A DNA stretch of 64,000 nucleotides from Trema orientale (taxonomy: Eukaryota > Streptophyta > Magnoliopsida > Rosales > Cannabaceae): contig JXTC01000004.1 of NCBI GenBank assembly GCA_002914845.1, positions 1,690,862 to 1,754,861 of the forward strand, read 5' to 3'. Made by a program: the position numbers and the translations under genes. Of the stretch, positions 39,540-51,530 are shown one piece after another. A model generated the notes under the pieces. That model was not told the DNA's origin, made no database searches, and was given only the letters and a program-made list of their open reading frames with translations. The first letter of the stretch is position 1. Every line of letters begins with the position of its first letter.

Positions 39540-39690
39540 ATATTTGGTCTTAACTAATGACCATCACTTACTACAAATTTAAAGAAAAATAACATACACA
39601 CACTCTACCAAGACTTGAACTCCTGACCCTCCAAACTTATACACACATCTCTCCAGTGTTGAACCAACTGAGCAAGCCTCAATTGCCACA
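39540..39690 (-). mobile_element. SINE-like element (tRNA-related)
   Basis: On the minus strand the element starts near TTGCTCAGTTGGTTCAAC, an A-box-like sequence. About 45 bp later it has GAGTTCAAGTCTTGG, a B-box-like sequence. It ends with TTTGTAGTAAGTGATGGTC, which resembles the 3' body of the SINE at 51276-51429. No poly-A or target duplication is clear, so this is an old copy. Confidence 0.55.
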
Positions 39691-39958
39691 TACTTGGCCA
39701 TTTAGGTACTAAAAGAGCAAAATGGATATTTATTAAAATGAATGATTGAAAAAAAGGACACACACTATACTTACCCTATGGAAGATGGTGGGTCCACTCC
39801 AATCTTTTGTCCCCTCCTTTTTCTTTTTTATTTTATTTTTTCTTTTAGAAAACAACTAATTTCTCAAGTTCTTTCCATATTTCTCTCGTACATTTCTTTC
39901 CTTTCCTATCCATTTTCTCATATACCGAAGACAGCCGTAATCTGAATGTACAATGACA

Positions 39959-39981
39959 TGTCGTTTTTATTATAAACGACA
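39959..39981. repeat. TGTCGTTT / AAACGACA palindrome
   Basis: TGTCGTTT is followed after 7 bases by its exact reverse complement AAACGACA. It lies about 1.1 kb upstream of the XLG1-like ATG and uses the motif that is clustered at 26.1 kb and 50.3-51.5 kb. Confidence 0.7.
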
Positions 39982-40906
39982 AGTCGTTCAGTGTAGGTAT
40001 GACAAAACGCAGACGTTCTGTTGAGGGACAGACAGTGACTCATAGTTGGATACCGGGATGTGGGACCACTTACTGTAATCTCCATGCCGAAAGGAGTGCA
40101 GAAAGGTACACAGTACACAGCACAAACAAGGGAACTACCGAACCAGAATCCTAGTTCCTGAGTCTCCACGCTAACTAAAACTACGAGTCAGCACAGGGAA
40201 TAAGTGCCCGTAACAAACAAAAACAGGTGGAATCCGATTCCACGAAGAGACAATTCATAAGCTAATGAAATAAAAATTAATAAATAAATAAATAGTAGAA
40301 CTCGCTCACATGCGGTCAGGACCATTTTCAAGAGTAGTGCCCCTTGTGGTCTTTTGCCGATACCGTTATCTCCATCTAAAAAGACAAAAGTATCCCCCAC
40401 TGGACCCCACGCCCCCCTATATCATCTTTCCGCCAACAACCATCCAAAAAAAAGTGAAAAAAGGAAATTAAAATCCGGCCAAAAAAAATATATATAAAAG
40501 ATTCCAATCCAACGAAAAAAAATTACAGCTGCCTTTATTTTTATTTTTATTTTTAATTTTCAATATTTATTTTCTGCCTTGTTGTCTTTTTCCTCCATCT
40601 CCAACACTTTCCCAACACATTTTCCTTCTTCCCAAACACTAACCTTACAGCTTTGCATCTCTCTCTCTCTCTAGCTTTTGGATTTCCCAATATTTGTCTT
40701 TGCTTTCTCTCTCTCTCTATTCTCAAATTTCAAATCCATTCCCTCATTTTTTTTTCTCTCAATTTCATTTTCTCTCTCGTCATTTCCAATTCTAATTCTC
40801 TCAAATACCTCCGTCTCTTACCTTTTTTTTTTTTTTGGAGTTTGATTTTGGTTTGGTTTAGCTAGATTTATATCAAATTGTTGGCTTCGGGTTTCGATTT
40901 GAAGCT

Positions 40907-40989
40907 ATGGAGGTTATGATTACAGCTCCAACTTAGATGGGTTACCTATTTTGTACGGTACTGGTTCTATGATTAGGTACAGGGGCTAG
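40907..40989 (+). promoter_or_regulatory. Three small upstream ORFs in the XLG1 leader
   Basis: If transcription starts in the pyrimidine-rich region near 40.6-40.7 kb, the leader holds three uORFs: 40907-40936 (9 codons plus stop), 40937-40972 (starting right after the first stop) and 40969-40989 (its ATG overlaps the previous stop as ATGA). The main ATG follows at 41056. Their effect on translation is inferred. Confidence 0.5.
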
Positions 40990-41055
40990 CACCTAGGGTT
41001 CGCGGGTTCATTTCTAGGGTTTCGGTTCTGAATTTGGGGTGGGGGGAGAGGGAAA

Positions 41056-44000
41056 ATGCCACCGGAGGACACGGTGGTTTCCGGCACTAACGACGGGGTC
41101 CAGTACTCGTTCGCCGTCGAGTACACTGGCCCTCCGGTGAACTATGACATCCCTCGTGCCGTTCCGATCAACGTCGAGCGGATTCCGGTGGCGGCCGTCG
41201 TCTCGCAGGTCCCTTTGTCGGAGACGCTGTCGCTGCCTGTGGTTCAACCGGTGTTGGCTCCGGCTCCTCTGAGGAAACCCTTCTCCAAGGAGCTTGGGCA
41301 GCTGGGTTGTTCCAAATCTACGGTTTCTCCCACTTCCGTGATCGCGTTTGAGCGCGGCGGCGAAGATGCCGGCGATTCGGCCTCGTCGAAAGAGCTGGAA
41401 TTGGGGTCCGGGACGGCCGTATCGCCGAATTCGGTTGTCGAGGAGAGAGCGGCGGAGGATCGTGATGGTGGTTGCGGGGTGTCAGGTGAGTTGAGTAGCT
41501 CAGGTGCTTTAGAGTTTTCTAATGGGCATTTTCGGTCTGGTGAATTGTCAGATGTGGCTAATAGGTCGAGAGGGGTATTGGGTTCCTCTTCGATTAGTCA
41601 TGAGCATTCCCAGGAGTTGTTAGCTGGAGCTGGGAGCTCCAGCACTATAGATTTTTCGGATAGTTTCGATAAATCGCGGGGAAGCTCAAGGGCATTGAGG
41701 GAATCGAGTGGTAGGAAGGAGAGTTTAGATTTGAATGATTTGAATCAACCGGATTGGGCGTCGACGGAGTCGGTATTGAGTTTGGATTACCCCTCTTCGC
41801 GGGTTTCCTCTATAAAGGCTGCGGATTGCAATAACGTATCGACTTCTGATGTAAGACGGTCTCAAGTAGTGACATTTCGTGATATTGAATCTGATGATGC
41901 TATTGATGAGGAGTTTAGTAGGGATGAACCTGAGATTCTGCCAGCCAGGAGAGAACCTCAAACAAAGGGGAAGAAAGGATCGTGTTATCGATGCTTCAAG
42001 GGAAATCGGTTTACAGAAAAGGAGGTCTGCATTGTTTGTGATGCAAAGTATTGTAGCAGTTGTGTGCTTAGAGCCATGGGTTCAATGCCGGAAGGTCGGA
42101 AATGTGTTACTTGTATTGGGCTTCCCATTGAAGAAGCAAAGAGAGGGAATCTGGGAAAGTGCTCTCGGATGCTGAAGCGACTTCTGAACGATTTGGAGGT
42201 TCGGCAGATAATGAAAGCTGAGAAGTTTTGTGAAGCAAATCAGCTACCACCAGAGTATGTTTGTGTGAATGGTAAACCTCTTTGTCACGAGGAGCTAGTT
42301 ATACTACAAACCTGCCCAAACCCACCAAAGAAGCTAAAACCAGGAAACTATTGGTATGATAAAGTGTCTGGTCTTTGGGGAAAGGTGAATATGATGCTTT
42401 TGAGGCATTTATTAGTTCTGTTCCTCAAAGTTTGTTTCACCATTTGAACTTTTATGTTTCTGGTGATTTTTAACAGGCGGGGCAGAAGCCTTCCAAAATA
42501 ATCAGTCCACATCTTAATGTTGGAGGTCCAATTCAACCAGATGGAAGCAATGGAAACACTCAAGTTTTCATAAATGGTCGGGAAATTACGAAAGTAGAGC
42601 TTCGTATGTTGCAGGTTAAAGTTTTTCTAGGCTTGCAAAATTGTTTCCGATTTAATTGGTTAGTATGTAAAGCCTTGATATATTTTGCTGGAAATTGCAG
42701 TTGGCAGGAGTTCAATGTGCTGGTAATCCACATTTCTGGGTGAATGAGGATGGATCATACCAAGAAGAGGGACAGAAGAATACGAAAGGGTATATATGGG
42801 GCAAGGTAAGTCGTTGATTTGACTTGAGTAAACGTTTTTTCTTTCTTTCTCTTTGTTCTTTACGAGGAAATGTACATTATTAGATGTTTTCCTCAAGACT
42901 TTCAATTCCTTTGCAGGCTGGGACAAAGCTTGTCTGTGCTGTCTTATCTCTGCCTGTCCCTTCTAAATCCTTAAATTCTTCTGGAGAGCCACTGACCAGT
43001 CAAGTTAGCAGAGCTGTTCCTGACTACCTCGAGCAAAGAACACTTCAGAAGATTCTTTTAGTTGGATATAATGGATCTGGGACGAGTACTATATTTAAGC
43101 AGGTACTTGTTTTATACCATACTGAGTCTCTAAACTTCTTATGCTTTGTTCTAGTTATGTGAGCATTATGTGTCTATATGAAATCAGACGGCAGAACTAA
43201 ATAAGACCTGTAATACTTCTAATTTATTAGAGGTGCATCTATTTATCACGTGAAGTGTTTTTTCCAGGCTAAGATTCTGTACAAAGACGTTCCTTTTCCG
43301 GATGATGAGCGAGAAAATATTAAGCTGAGGATCCAGAGCAATGTGTATGGCTATCTTGGTATACTCCTTGAAGGCCGTGAGCGCTTTGACGATGAAAGTT
43401 TGGCTGAGATTAGGAAGCAACGAACTTGTGGAACAGACTCTGTCGGTAGGTTTGCTTATTTGTTTTCATTTTCCATTGCCTCTTTGAGTTTTTACATGCC
43501 TTCACAGACACTTAAAATAATTCGTCTTTTTCCAGCGGGCTCAATCACATCACATACAATTATAGATAATAAGAATATGATGAATCACAAACACATCTGA
43601 ATTGAGTTTCTGGTAACAGGAAATTCCGATGACAGTGATGACAAAACTCTTTACTCAATTGGCCCAAGGCTGAAAGCATTCTCTGATTGGCTTCTCAAGA
43701 CTATGGTGTCGGGCAATCTGGAAGCCATTTTCCCAGCTGCTTCTCGTGAATATGCACCATTAGTTGATGAGTTATGGAATGACGCAGCCATTCAAGCCAC
43801 ATACAAACGCAGAAGTGAGCTGGAAATGCTACCTAGTGTAGCAAGTTACTTCTTAGAAAGGGTGAGATCATGCTTCATGCTCGCATTTTTGCTTTTTATT
43901 GTTAAAAGTGTCAAATTTTTTGAACTTATACTATTTAGTAGTAGCTACCTTCTGGTTAATGTAATGGACTTGGTGTTTTTCAATTGATATGCCGGGGCTA

Positions 44001-45905
44001 TATGTGAAATTTCTTATGAGGAAATGAGTCTAATTTTCTTGTAAGAATTGTGCATGTCGAGAGCCGCATTGGCTTTATGCTATATGGCAACATCTTAATC
44101 TTATTATATGAGATTTCTTGTCATTTTTCTTTCCCCTTGTTGATGCTATATACGCTGGTTAAAGTAAGTAAAAAGTCAACGTGGCAATATTTGCTTCAGG
44201 TGGTCTTAGTGCTTATAATGTTTGACAGACTTAAAATGATGATCTATGTGCTTTAGTCCTAAGATAATTTAGCACTAAATCATGAAGTTGCATGAATGAA
44301 TGAGTTGAACTTTAACTAACTGAGCTTTGTCAAAACTTTCCAACTTTTTGATGTAACATTATTATCCCTTGTTAAGATAAGATCTGTTTGGTGTTTATTC
44401 ATTTTCAGATATGTATGCTGCAATAACCCATGATCAGCAGATGTACAATGATGATTTATGGGCACAGTGCTTTTAATCTTCAACAAATTTAAAATGATCA
44501 TTTTTCTTGATGGTTATAATCTCCAACGAATTTACAATGATGATTAATGGGCTTTAGGCGAGTTTATCATTAGCTAAGACAGGAGATGCAGTTAATTTAG
44601 CTCTACGAGCAAAGTTGGCTGAATGAATGAGTTGAGCCTTAATTAACTGAGCTTTGTCTAAGGTTTCCAACTTTCTGATTTGCCATTAGTATCCTTCGAT
44701 AGGCTAAAATCTGTTTGGCATTTTTTCTTTTTCTGATATGTATGCTGCAATAACACATGATAAACTGTTGCACTTTGTTTTGTACTTGATGTATCTAACA
44801 TTATTGTTTTTGTTACCTTTCAGGCTGTTGAAATTTTGAGAATGGATTATGAACCTTCAGATTTGGATATTCTCTATGCTGAGGGTGTTACTTCATCAAA
44901 TGGGCTTGCTTCTGTTGACTTCTCATTTCCCCAGTCAGGATCTGAAGATATCATTGATACCGGCGATCAACATGATTCTTTGACTAGGTTGGTATGAGTG
45001 CATGGTGCATGTTAGTAGCATTTCTGTGTGTTACTCTTGAAATTGTAATACATGCACACATGAATTCTTGTGTACGTGATGCATCAGCCCTACAGAGGGA
45101 TTCAGTTGTATTTGTTAGTACTTCTATGCGGCAGCAGTACTGACCAGCCTAAATTTTCAACTTTCTGATGTTAATTTGATTATATGACCCTAGTTGATTG
45201 ATATTTTCCCTGTTTATAAATTCTCATTGATAGAGTTCGCATGGTACATGAGTTTCCTTTATTTTATTCTATTTTTTCTTGTTAACCTTCAATGTAATTG
45301 GTTGTATTTGTAGGTACCAACTTATTAGAGTACATGCAAGAGGACTTGGAGAAAACTGCAAGTGGCTAGAGATGTTTGAAGACATTGGACTGGTTATATT
45401 CTGCGTTTCATTAAGTGATTACGATCAGTATTCTTCTGATGCGGATGGATCTTTCACTAACAAGATGTTGCTGGCTAGGAGATTCTTCGAGAGTATTGTC
45501 ACTCATCCAACCTTCGAACATATGGATTTCCTTTTGATACTAAACAAATTTGATTTATTCGAGGAAAAGATAGAACGGGTACCTTTAACTCAGTGTGATT
45601 GGTTTGATGATTTTCATCCACTGGTAAGTCGGCATCGATCCAACAGCAACAGTAACAGCATCAACCATAGCCCTTCACTGGGCCAGATTGGTTTCCACCA
45701 CATTGCTGTGAAATTCAAAAGGCTCTATTCTTCTCTAACTGGGAAAAAGTTGTTTGTTTCTTTGGTAAGGGGATTGCAGCCTAATAGTGTTGATGCAGCT
45801 CTTAAATACGCAAGAGAGATTTTGAAATGGGATGAAGAGAGAGGCAACTTCAGCTTGAGTGAATACTCGATCTATAGCACTGAAGCAAGCTCCTTTTCTC
45901 ATTGA
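41056..45905 (+). CDS. XLG1: Extra-large G protein alpha subunit (XLG1-like)
   Basis: Eight exons join in phase: 41056-42384, 42477-42614, 42701-42805, 42917-43102, 43268-43445, 43620-43861, 44824-44987 and 45314-45905, giving 977 aa. XLGs are plant-only G-alpha relatives that act with G-beta-gamma at the plasma membrane and in the nucleus in immunity and development. The N-terminus has the XLG motif [18 protein letters not shown]. Next comes a Ser-rich stretch, then a Cys-rich zinc-binding-like region at about 309-355 (CYRCFKG...CIVC...CSSC...CVTC). The C-terminal half is G-alpha-like. Its P-loop is [13 protein letters not shown] (about 574-586) where classical G-alpha has GxGESGKST. NKFD is at 858-861. 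The DVGGQ switch and TCAT motifs are not conserved, as in other XLGs. XLG1 rather than XLG2/3 is chosen from the N-terminus and the RUS4 neighbour. The start is the ATG after a GGGGAGAGGGAAA leader. Confidence 0.93.
44226..44775 (+). repeat. Direct duplication inside XLG1 intron 6
   Basis: About 160 bp starting GAATGAATGAGTTGA recur with a spacing of 327 bp (44294 and 44621), sharing CTGAGCTTTGTC and GATATGTATGCTGCAATAAC. The flanking 60-70 bp also match loosely. This explains part of the unusual length of this intron (43862-44823). Confidence 0.75.
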
Positions 45906-46822
45906 TGTTTTCAGTCTTAAAAGGCTTGTAAATTATTCCACTTCCGCGTGACATTGATCTCTGCCAGTGTAAATATATTGGCTTGTATATGAGCAATAGA
46001 AGATTGTTTCTTGTCCCGAACCGTTCCAGCTACAAATCATACTCGGTAGTATAAACATAGTGCTGCTTTTGTGCAAGCTTTGAGAGTATTAGCCTGTGGC
46101 CACGTTGTAATCAAAATTTAGCAATCATATATCTTTGTTTTGCTCCATGTTTATGTATTTATGCTAGTTTAGAACATGTTCATTTTGTTCTGAAGAGATG
46201 GAAACGCATCTGAACAACTCATAGGACGTATCCTATCTTTAACACCTTCCTCTTGACAATTCAGCTATGAGAAGGTAATCTTTAGATAATGTGACTCTTA
46301 ATCCGTGATAGAAAAACCATATGGTAATGGGGTGTTTTGATACACTCTCATGATTGGCAACTTACGTCTATGCTTTGCAAATGTCGGGTTACATAATTGT
46401 AAGAAATCAGTTATTGCCAATTCGCATTTGGTTTGGCTCATCAATTCATCCAATGCTCGCTTTGCGTTTTGATTTTTGCACTTCATCTTACCATTTGTTA
46501 ACGAACAATTTCAAGGGAAAAGATGGAAACTTAAAATGATGACCGACTGAAGCAGCCAGGAGTGGAAGAAAAGAACGGAGAGTTCAAGAAGATACATCGG
46601 TAAGAAAAAATATTGTTGTAGCTATTGATGTAAATGTTATATACAAGTAGTTATCACCTCCTTTCCGGCTTTTAAGAAGTGACATAATGTGTAAACTATC
46701 AAGTTATACTTTGCTGCATACAGTAGCAAACAAGAATAGTTAGCTTTTGAACAACAGTGATCTCCAAAATTCTTCATATTACAAAGGAGAACCTGGCAAA
46801 ACCTCCAAAAGTATATTAATCT

Positions 46823-49800
46823 TTAGTCATCTATGAAACTGTATCGAGTCTGTTCCCGTGTACCCAATAAAATGTTCTTCATAGACCATCCTAGACCCAA
46901 CATCTGTTCGTTTAGTAAGCACAAATCATCTTGAGCACGCGTCTTGCACTCGTTGAGCACTTTAAACCACTCATTAAGAACCGAGTCTGGTAAATCACTA
47001 GTCTCTAAGATATTCTCCCACCTACTCTTGTTCAAGTGAAGGGCTTTGCGGATATAGCACGCCTACACAGCATATCACCATGTTAAACTTATAATTGAAA
47101 CGTTTAAAACAGAGAGTAGAGACTTTCTCTTCTTTCTTCAAATAGAAGAACATAAAGACCTTATGAATAATAATGGTGGATACCATCCACAGCAAATTAA
47201 CAGTGCCATGAAATTTCTTTCAAATATAAACATCCCTTACCTGCAATAAACCCATGGTAACATTGCCAGTGCCAGCTCCCTCTCGTAGACAAAGAAGAAT
47301 ACCTTGCTGTATGTCATCAACAGGCAACAAGGAAAAAAACATGGTAAATAACTCATAGAGTCAGTGCCACAATATTACACAAAAACCTAGGCTTAAGATC
47401 CACTAATATCTTCACCTGCATTCTTTTTGGTATTCTGGAGTAAAACATCTCCAAGGATATAAAATAATAGTCTGTGCTATTTAAAGATTGCATTGCCATC
47501 ATTGACAATTTCGAAAAGTGGTCCTTGGGATCAAGGCACCCTATTCTGATGGGCCACAGCTCTTTGCCTGAAACAGACCTCAGTCATTGGTTTTAAGATT
47601 CAAATGTGAATTTGCCACGGCACAAAACCAAAGGTATAAGATTTTACAGATGAGACCTCACCTTTGCTCCAGGGGAAATCAATCCCTTCAAGTTTACTCA
47701 CTTCTGCAGGTGATGGCACATATCCGGACTCAACCCAAGTATTTAGTATGACCTCAAGCCTATCCTGAATACAAAACTTCAAAAATGAGGCACTGAACTA
47801 GATACTTACAGAAAGAAACAATGAAGATAGATAATAATGAGTCATATATACAACATTACACTTAAGCAACGACATATACATATATATATTTATATCACTA
47901 GATTTGAGTCTACAAAAACAGTGTTTAGCTATCCCAAAATGTATCCTTCTCATTAGTTCAAGCTCTTATATAACTCAGAACCTGATCAAAAGCCTGCATG
48001 CTGACTCACCTTGGTTAACGTTTGCAGATGCACATGCTTAAGCTCTTGATATATTCCAAAAAGGTCAATCGCAGAAAATATCGGGTATACAACAAAGGGT
48101 AAACCTGCTTGCAATCTTACACATCACTGACAAATTAGAATACTTCCATAAAAATTCTATAATCAAAGACAAACATATATAGGTAGAAAGCCCTTGAATA
48201 ATTAGCATACTAATTTGACAGAAATCAGTAATCTATTAAAAGAAAAGGAAGAAAAGTAGCAATAAGACAACTAGAATGTTAATATATGCAACAAACTAAT
48301 TAGACTCCAGGACTGAAGTTAAAAACGAAACCTTGGATTGTTCTTGACGAGCAAGTTCAACAGCGCAGCAAGCAGAAGGCCAAGGTTATCAAAGCACACA
48401 GTTTGGATCTGAAACCCATATGAATAATCATGATATGTATCTTGATAAGTTCAGCAAAGATAATCTACAATAAATAGTCTCTAGAAAAGCCCATATAACT
48501 AACCTGTGATTTTGCAGAAACTTCACCTAGGTTATCTGCTATTGCAAAACTTCGATGAACAGCAGTCTGCTTATACAGAGACAATATTAAAACTTGCCAC
48601 AATAAACTTCAACTTCATTAATCAAAAGCAACAAAATGAAAACAGAGAACAGACCTTTAAGTATGATGTCTCTCATATCACTAAAAAGACATAAAACTCT
48701 CTCACAACAAGTTATCCAATGGAATCACTCACACCACTCGTAATAAAGATTCAAAGATAAAAGAGTAACATGATATTAATAGTTTGTTAGGTACAGAATC
48801 CTTACACCAGTAGCTAATAAGCAAGCCAGGCTTATTTGTTTGGCAATGTTGGCAATAGATGCAAGAAGCAAGAAGCAGTTGGGAAATGCAGGAGTTAGCA
48901 GCTCAACTCCAATGCTCAAAGTGAAGAGAACAGAGGTGGAGAACCTAACTCTCTTCAATAGAAAAATCAAATGTCAAAGAAGTCCTGATATCACGATCTA
49001 AAGCAAACACTATAAATTTCTAATTTGCAGCTCTAACAATTACCAATAACAGCATCTCCACATAATTGTATTTTGGGACATAATATTTTTGTTTAAACAC
49101 AAAAATACAGTGCTAGTAACTGCAAGAACTGCAAATAAAAAAAGTTGACATAAATACGTAAAAAACCACCGAGGATATAAAACTTCACCAACCAACCTTA
49201 AAAAGACTAGACTTCATACCTTCAAATTGGTATCGAAAGCCGATGCCAGGCTAGCAGTGTAGATGCATCTACTTAGCCGTCCAAGTCCATCCTTCAGGAC
49301 CCAGTTCAATGCAGCAGCTGATGGCAGTGAACGAGAGTACCCAATTCCAATTGCCCGAAACATTGCCTATCAACACATTCCCAAGTATAATTAACCATAC
49401 GAACCAAGATTTTATGGTATAAATTGCAACTTTGCTCGAGAAACTAATAAAAGCTTCAACTATTCAAATATTTAACACTTAAACTTGCGTATATACATAC
49501 ACCTATATAAATATATAAACGTATATACAGGTATATTACCTGAGTGGCAAGAACCTGGAGGGCGGAACTGAAAACGCGGTGCAAGCACTTCCATTTGACA
49601 TAATCCATGTAATTTTCACTAACTTTTTTGGGAATCAAGAAATCCCTAACAGCCAAACTACAGACTCTAAACAAGTCACGAAGGCCATCTTCGGAGTCAA
49701 ATGAAGCACCGCCATCAACGCCGACCAACTGCAAGCTATCCCCGTCCCACATGTACCTAGAAACCCTACCGGAGCTCTGAATCGCCACGGGAAGCCGACC

Positions 49801-50022
49801 CGAATCGACGGGCCATCCCCGACCCGGTTCTTTGCCGACGCTTTCCCCTGATTCGTAACCGACTGAAGTTCTCAACGAGTTGGCTGTGCCTAGTCTGCGG
49901 ATCCCGAACCCGATTTCGGCCTTCTTGGGTGCAAATTTCTGGGTTCTGAATTGGGTTTCTTGGGGTTTCCATGGATTCCGAAGGTGACGAGAGTTGGAAG
50001 GTGTGCAGAGAGAGGAGTGCAT
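46823..50022 (-). CDS. RUS4: ROOT UV-B SENSITIVE 4-like protein (DUF647)
   Basis: Ten exons join in phase: 50022-49540, 49366-49220, 48952-48806, 48566-48504, 48408-48332, 48115-48010, 47764-47662, 47567-47416, 47306-47241 and 47062-46823, giving 527 aa. The start is the first ATG (50022); the longer open frame above it has no ATG. About 40 N-terminal residues are Ser/Arg/Lys-rich and look like a plastid transit peptide. From about residue 115 the RUS/DUF647 domain is plain: PKKVSENYMDYVKWKCLHRV, LPSAAALNWVLKDGLGRLSR, IANIAKQISLAC, HRSFAIADNLGEVSAKSQ, VPSPAEVSKLEGIDF, LWPIRIGCLDPK. The C-terminal part has LCLREGAGTGNVTMGLLQACYIRKAL and GWSMKNILLGTREQTRYSF. The biochemical role of DUF647 proteins is unsettled; RUS1/RUS2 act in UV-B and vitamin B6-linked root responses, and RUS4 in stamen development. 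It converges on XLG1, as RUS4 (At2g23470) neighbours XLG1 (At2g23460) in Arabidopsis, which is the main reason for naming it RUS4. Confidence 0.9.
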
Positions 50023-50047
50023 GAGAATCCGGTAACAATGGCAGAAC

Positions 50048-50059
50048 TTTCCCGCCAAA
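50048..50059 (-). promoter_or_regulatory. Canonical E2F site in the RUS4 leader
   Basis: The minus strand reads TTTGGCGGGAAA, an exact match to the canonical E2F/DP binding site, 26-37 bp upstream of the RUS4 ATG. Binding and function are inferred. Confidence 0.55.
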
Positions 50060-50334
50060 AACCCAGGCCCCCTCTCCCTCTGCTCAGCTTGGGTAGTCAA
50101 TAGTTATTACCGTACAAGGGTTTAGGGCTTCTGGAGGTTTTAATGGAGCAAAGGTTACAGGGCTGACTGTGTGTCAGTATGGGCAAGTGAGGACCAATAT
50201 CAGCCGTCCGATGACAAAAATGTAAATCTTCCTGAGATCAAACCAGAAAGGATTCTGCTTAGAGAGCCTCTGTGACTGTTATGTTATGTTCTCTGCTCTA
50301 AACCTTAGCGTGCTTTTGCCTTTAGCCGCCTTAT

Positions 50335-51530
50335 GATTTCTTAAACGTCGTCGTTTGTTTCAAGCCAATGTAATTTACCAAATTTATAAAGTCAAAAGAG
50401 AAAAAAAAAAAAAAAAAAAGTGTTATCTGACCTCTTCTTGTTATCTAGTAGTAGAAGAAGAGAGCCTTAAAACTTTGAGCTCCTAGAGATAAAGTGGTGG
50501 ACGTTCACATTCTCAAACTTTATTTCCAATCTGTCTTTGGCATTTCTCTGGTAAACTTCGCTTTCTATTCAATTATCTTTTTCGGATCCCAGCAGAGTTG
50601 CATTTTTTTCTTTTTTCTTTTTTGGGATTTGTCGTTTCTCTATACTTTTTTTAAGTTTATTGTCTTTTTTTTTTTTTTTTTTAATAAAAAAAGTAGATGT
50701 CATTTTGACTTTATTTTAGTTTATGTCATTATCATTTGATCCGTCCTTTTTTCACCTTTTTGTCCTTTATATATTGATGTCGTTTTAAATTTGGAGTACT
50801 GTCGTTTATGTTGTGCCCTTTTGCATTCATCCTCGTTTCTCCATGTTCGTGTCGCTTTAGAGATCATTGTCGTTTATACACTGCTGCTTTGATTTTGCCA
50901 TCATTTTCCCGCGTTGGATTTCTTTTCTATTTACATGTTGATTTTTCATATGTTATTGATTGCTTGGGTGATTTTGGTTACTTTTTATCGATCTTTTTGG
51001 ATTATTGCCAATTTGATGCTGACGTCGTTTTGCTTGCTGTTGTGTCTCCATTGTGATGTCGTTTGAGATACTTTCTTTTTGTATTTTTAGTCGTTTGTCC
51101 TTGTTGATGTCGTTTTGTATTTTGTCGTCTCATATCTATGCTGTTTCTAAAGTTGGTTCTTTTTTGTTTTCGTATTTTGTCCATTTATACTGATGTTGCT
51201 TTTAAAAGTTGATGTCCTCTAAGCCGTCTTGTTTCTCATTTTGTCGTCCTACTGTTTTCTTTTTCTCCCTTCATTTTTTTTTTTTTAAAAGTGGGACTTA
51301 ATTAATGACCTCCACTTATTACAAATTAAAGGAAAATACCTATTACTACCCAATCCCCATCCCACCCTATTAGGGATAATAGGTTTTCACGCCTACCCCC
51401 GGTGTGACTCGAACCCAGGACCGAGATCCCTTTTTCTCCCTTCATTATGTAGATGTCGTTTTCTCATTTATTTCAGTCCTCCTTTGCTCCTTTTTTCAGA
51501 ATTCATCAACGCCTATGTCGTTTACAGGCG
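50335..51530. repeat. Cluster of TGTCGTTT motifs
   Basis: Eleven exact GTCGTTT heptamers, all on the plus strand, and several one-mismatch forms (GTCATTT, GTCGCTTT, TTGTCGTC) are scattered over 1.2 kb at irregular spacing. At this AT content I estimate by hand well under one would be expected. Many sit in a longer context, TTGATGTCGTTTTG. It is not a regular tandem array. The region lies upstream of RUS4 and downstream of the P450 gene. A SINE interrupts it at 51276-51429. Confidence 0.65.
51259..51446 (-). mobile_element. SINE insertion with 17-bp target duplication
   Basis: CTTTTTCTCCCTTCATT occurs exactly at 51259-51275 and 51430-51446. Between them, on the minus strand, is a body (51429 to about 51287) that begins near GGTCCTGGGTTCGAGTCACACC, a pol III B-box-like sequence, and ends in a poly-A (T run at 51276-51286). 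No A-box is visible, so the 5' end may be truncated. The perfect duplication shows a retrotransposed and fairly recent insertion. Confidence 0.85.

Noticed and set aside
51395..51425. Possible tRNA gene from a GGTTCGAGTC-type box
   Set aside because: No cloverleaf or acceptor stem can be formed; the box belongs to a SINE with a poly-A tail and a target duplication.
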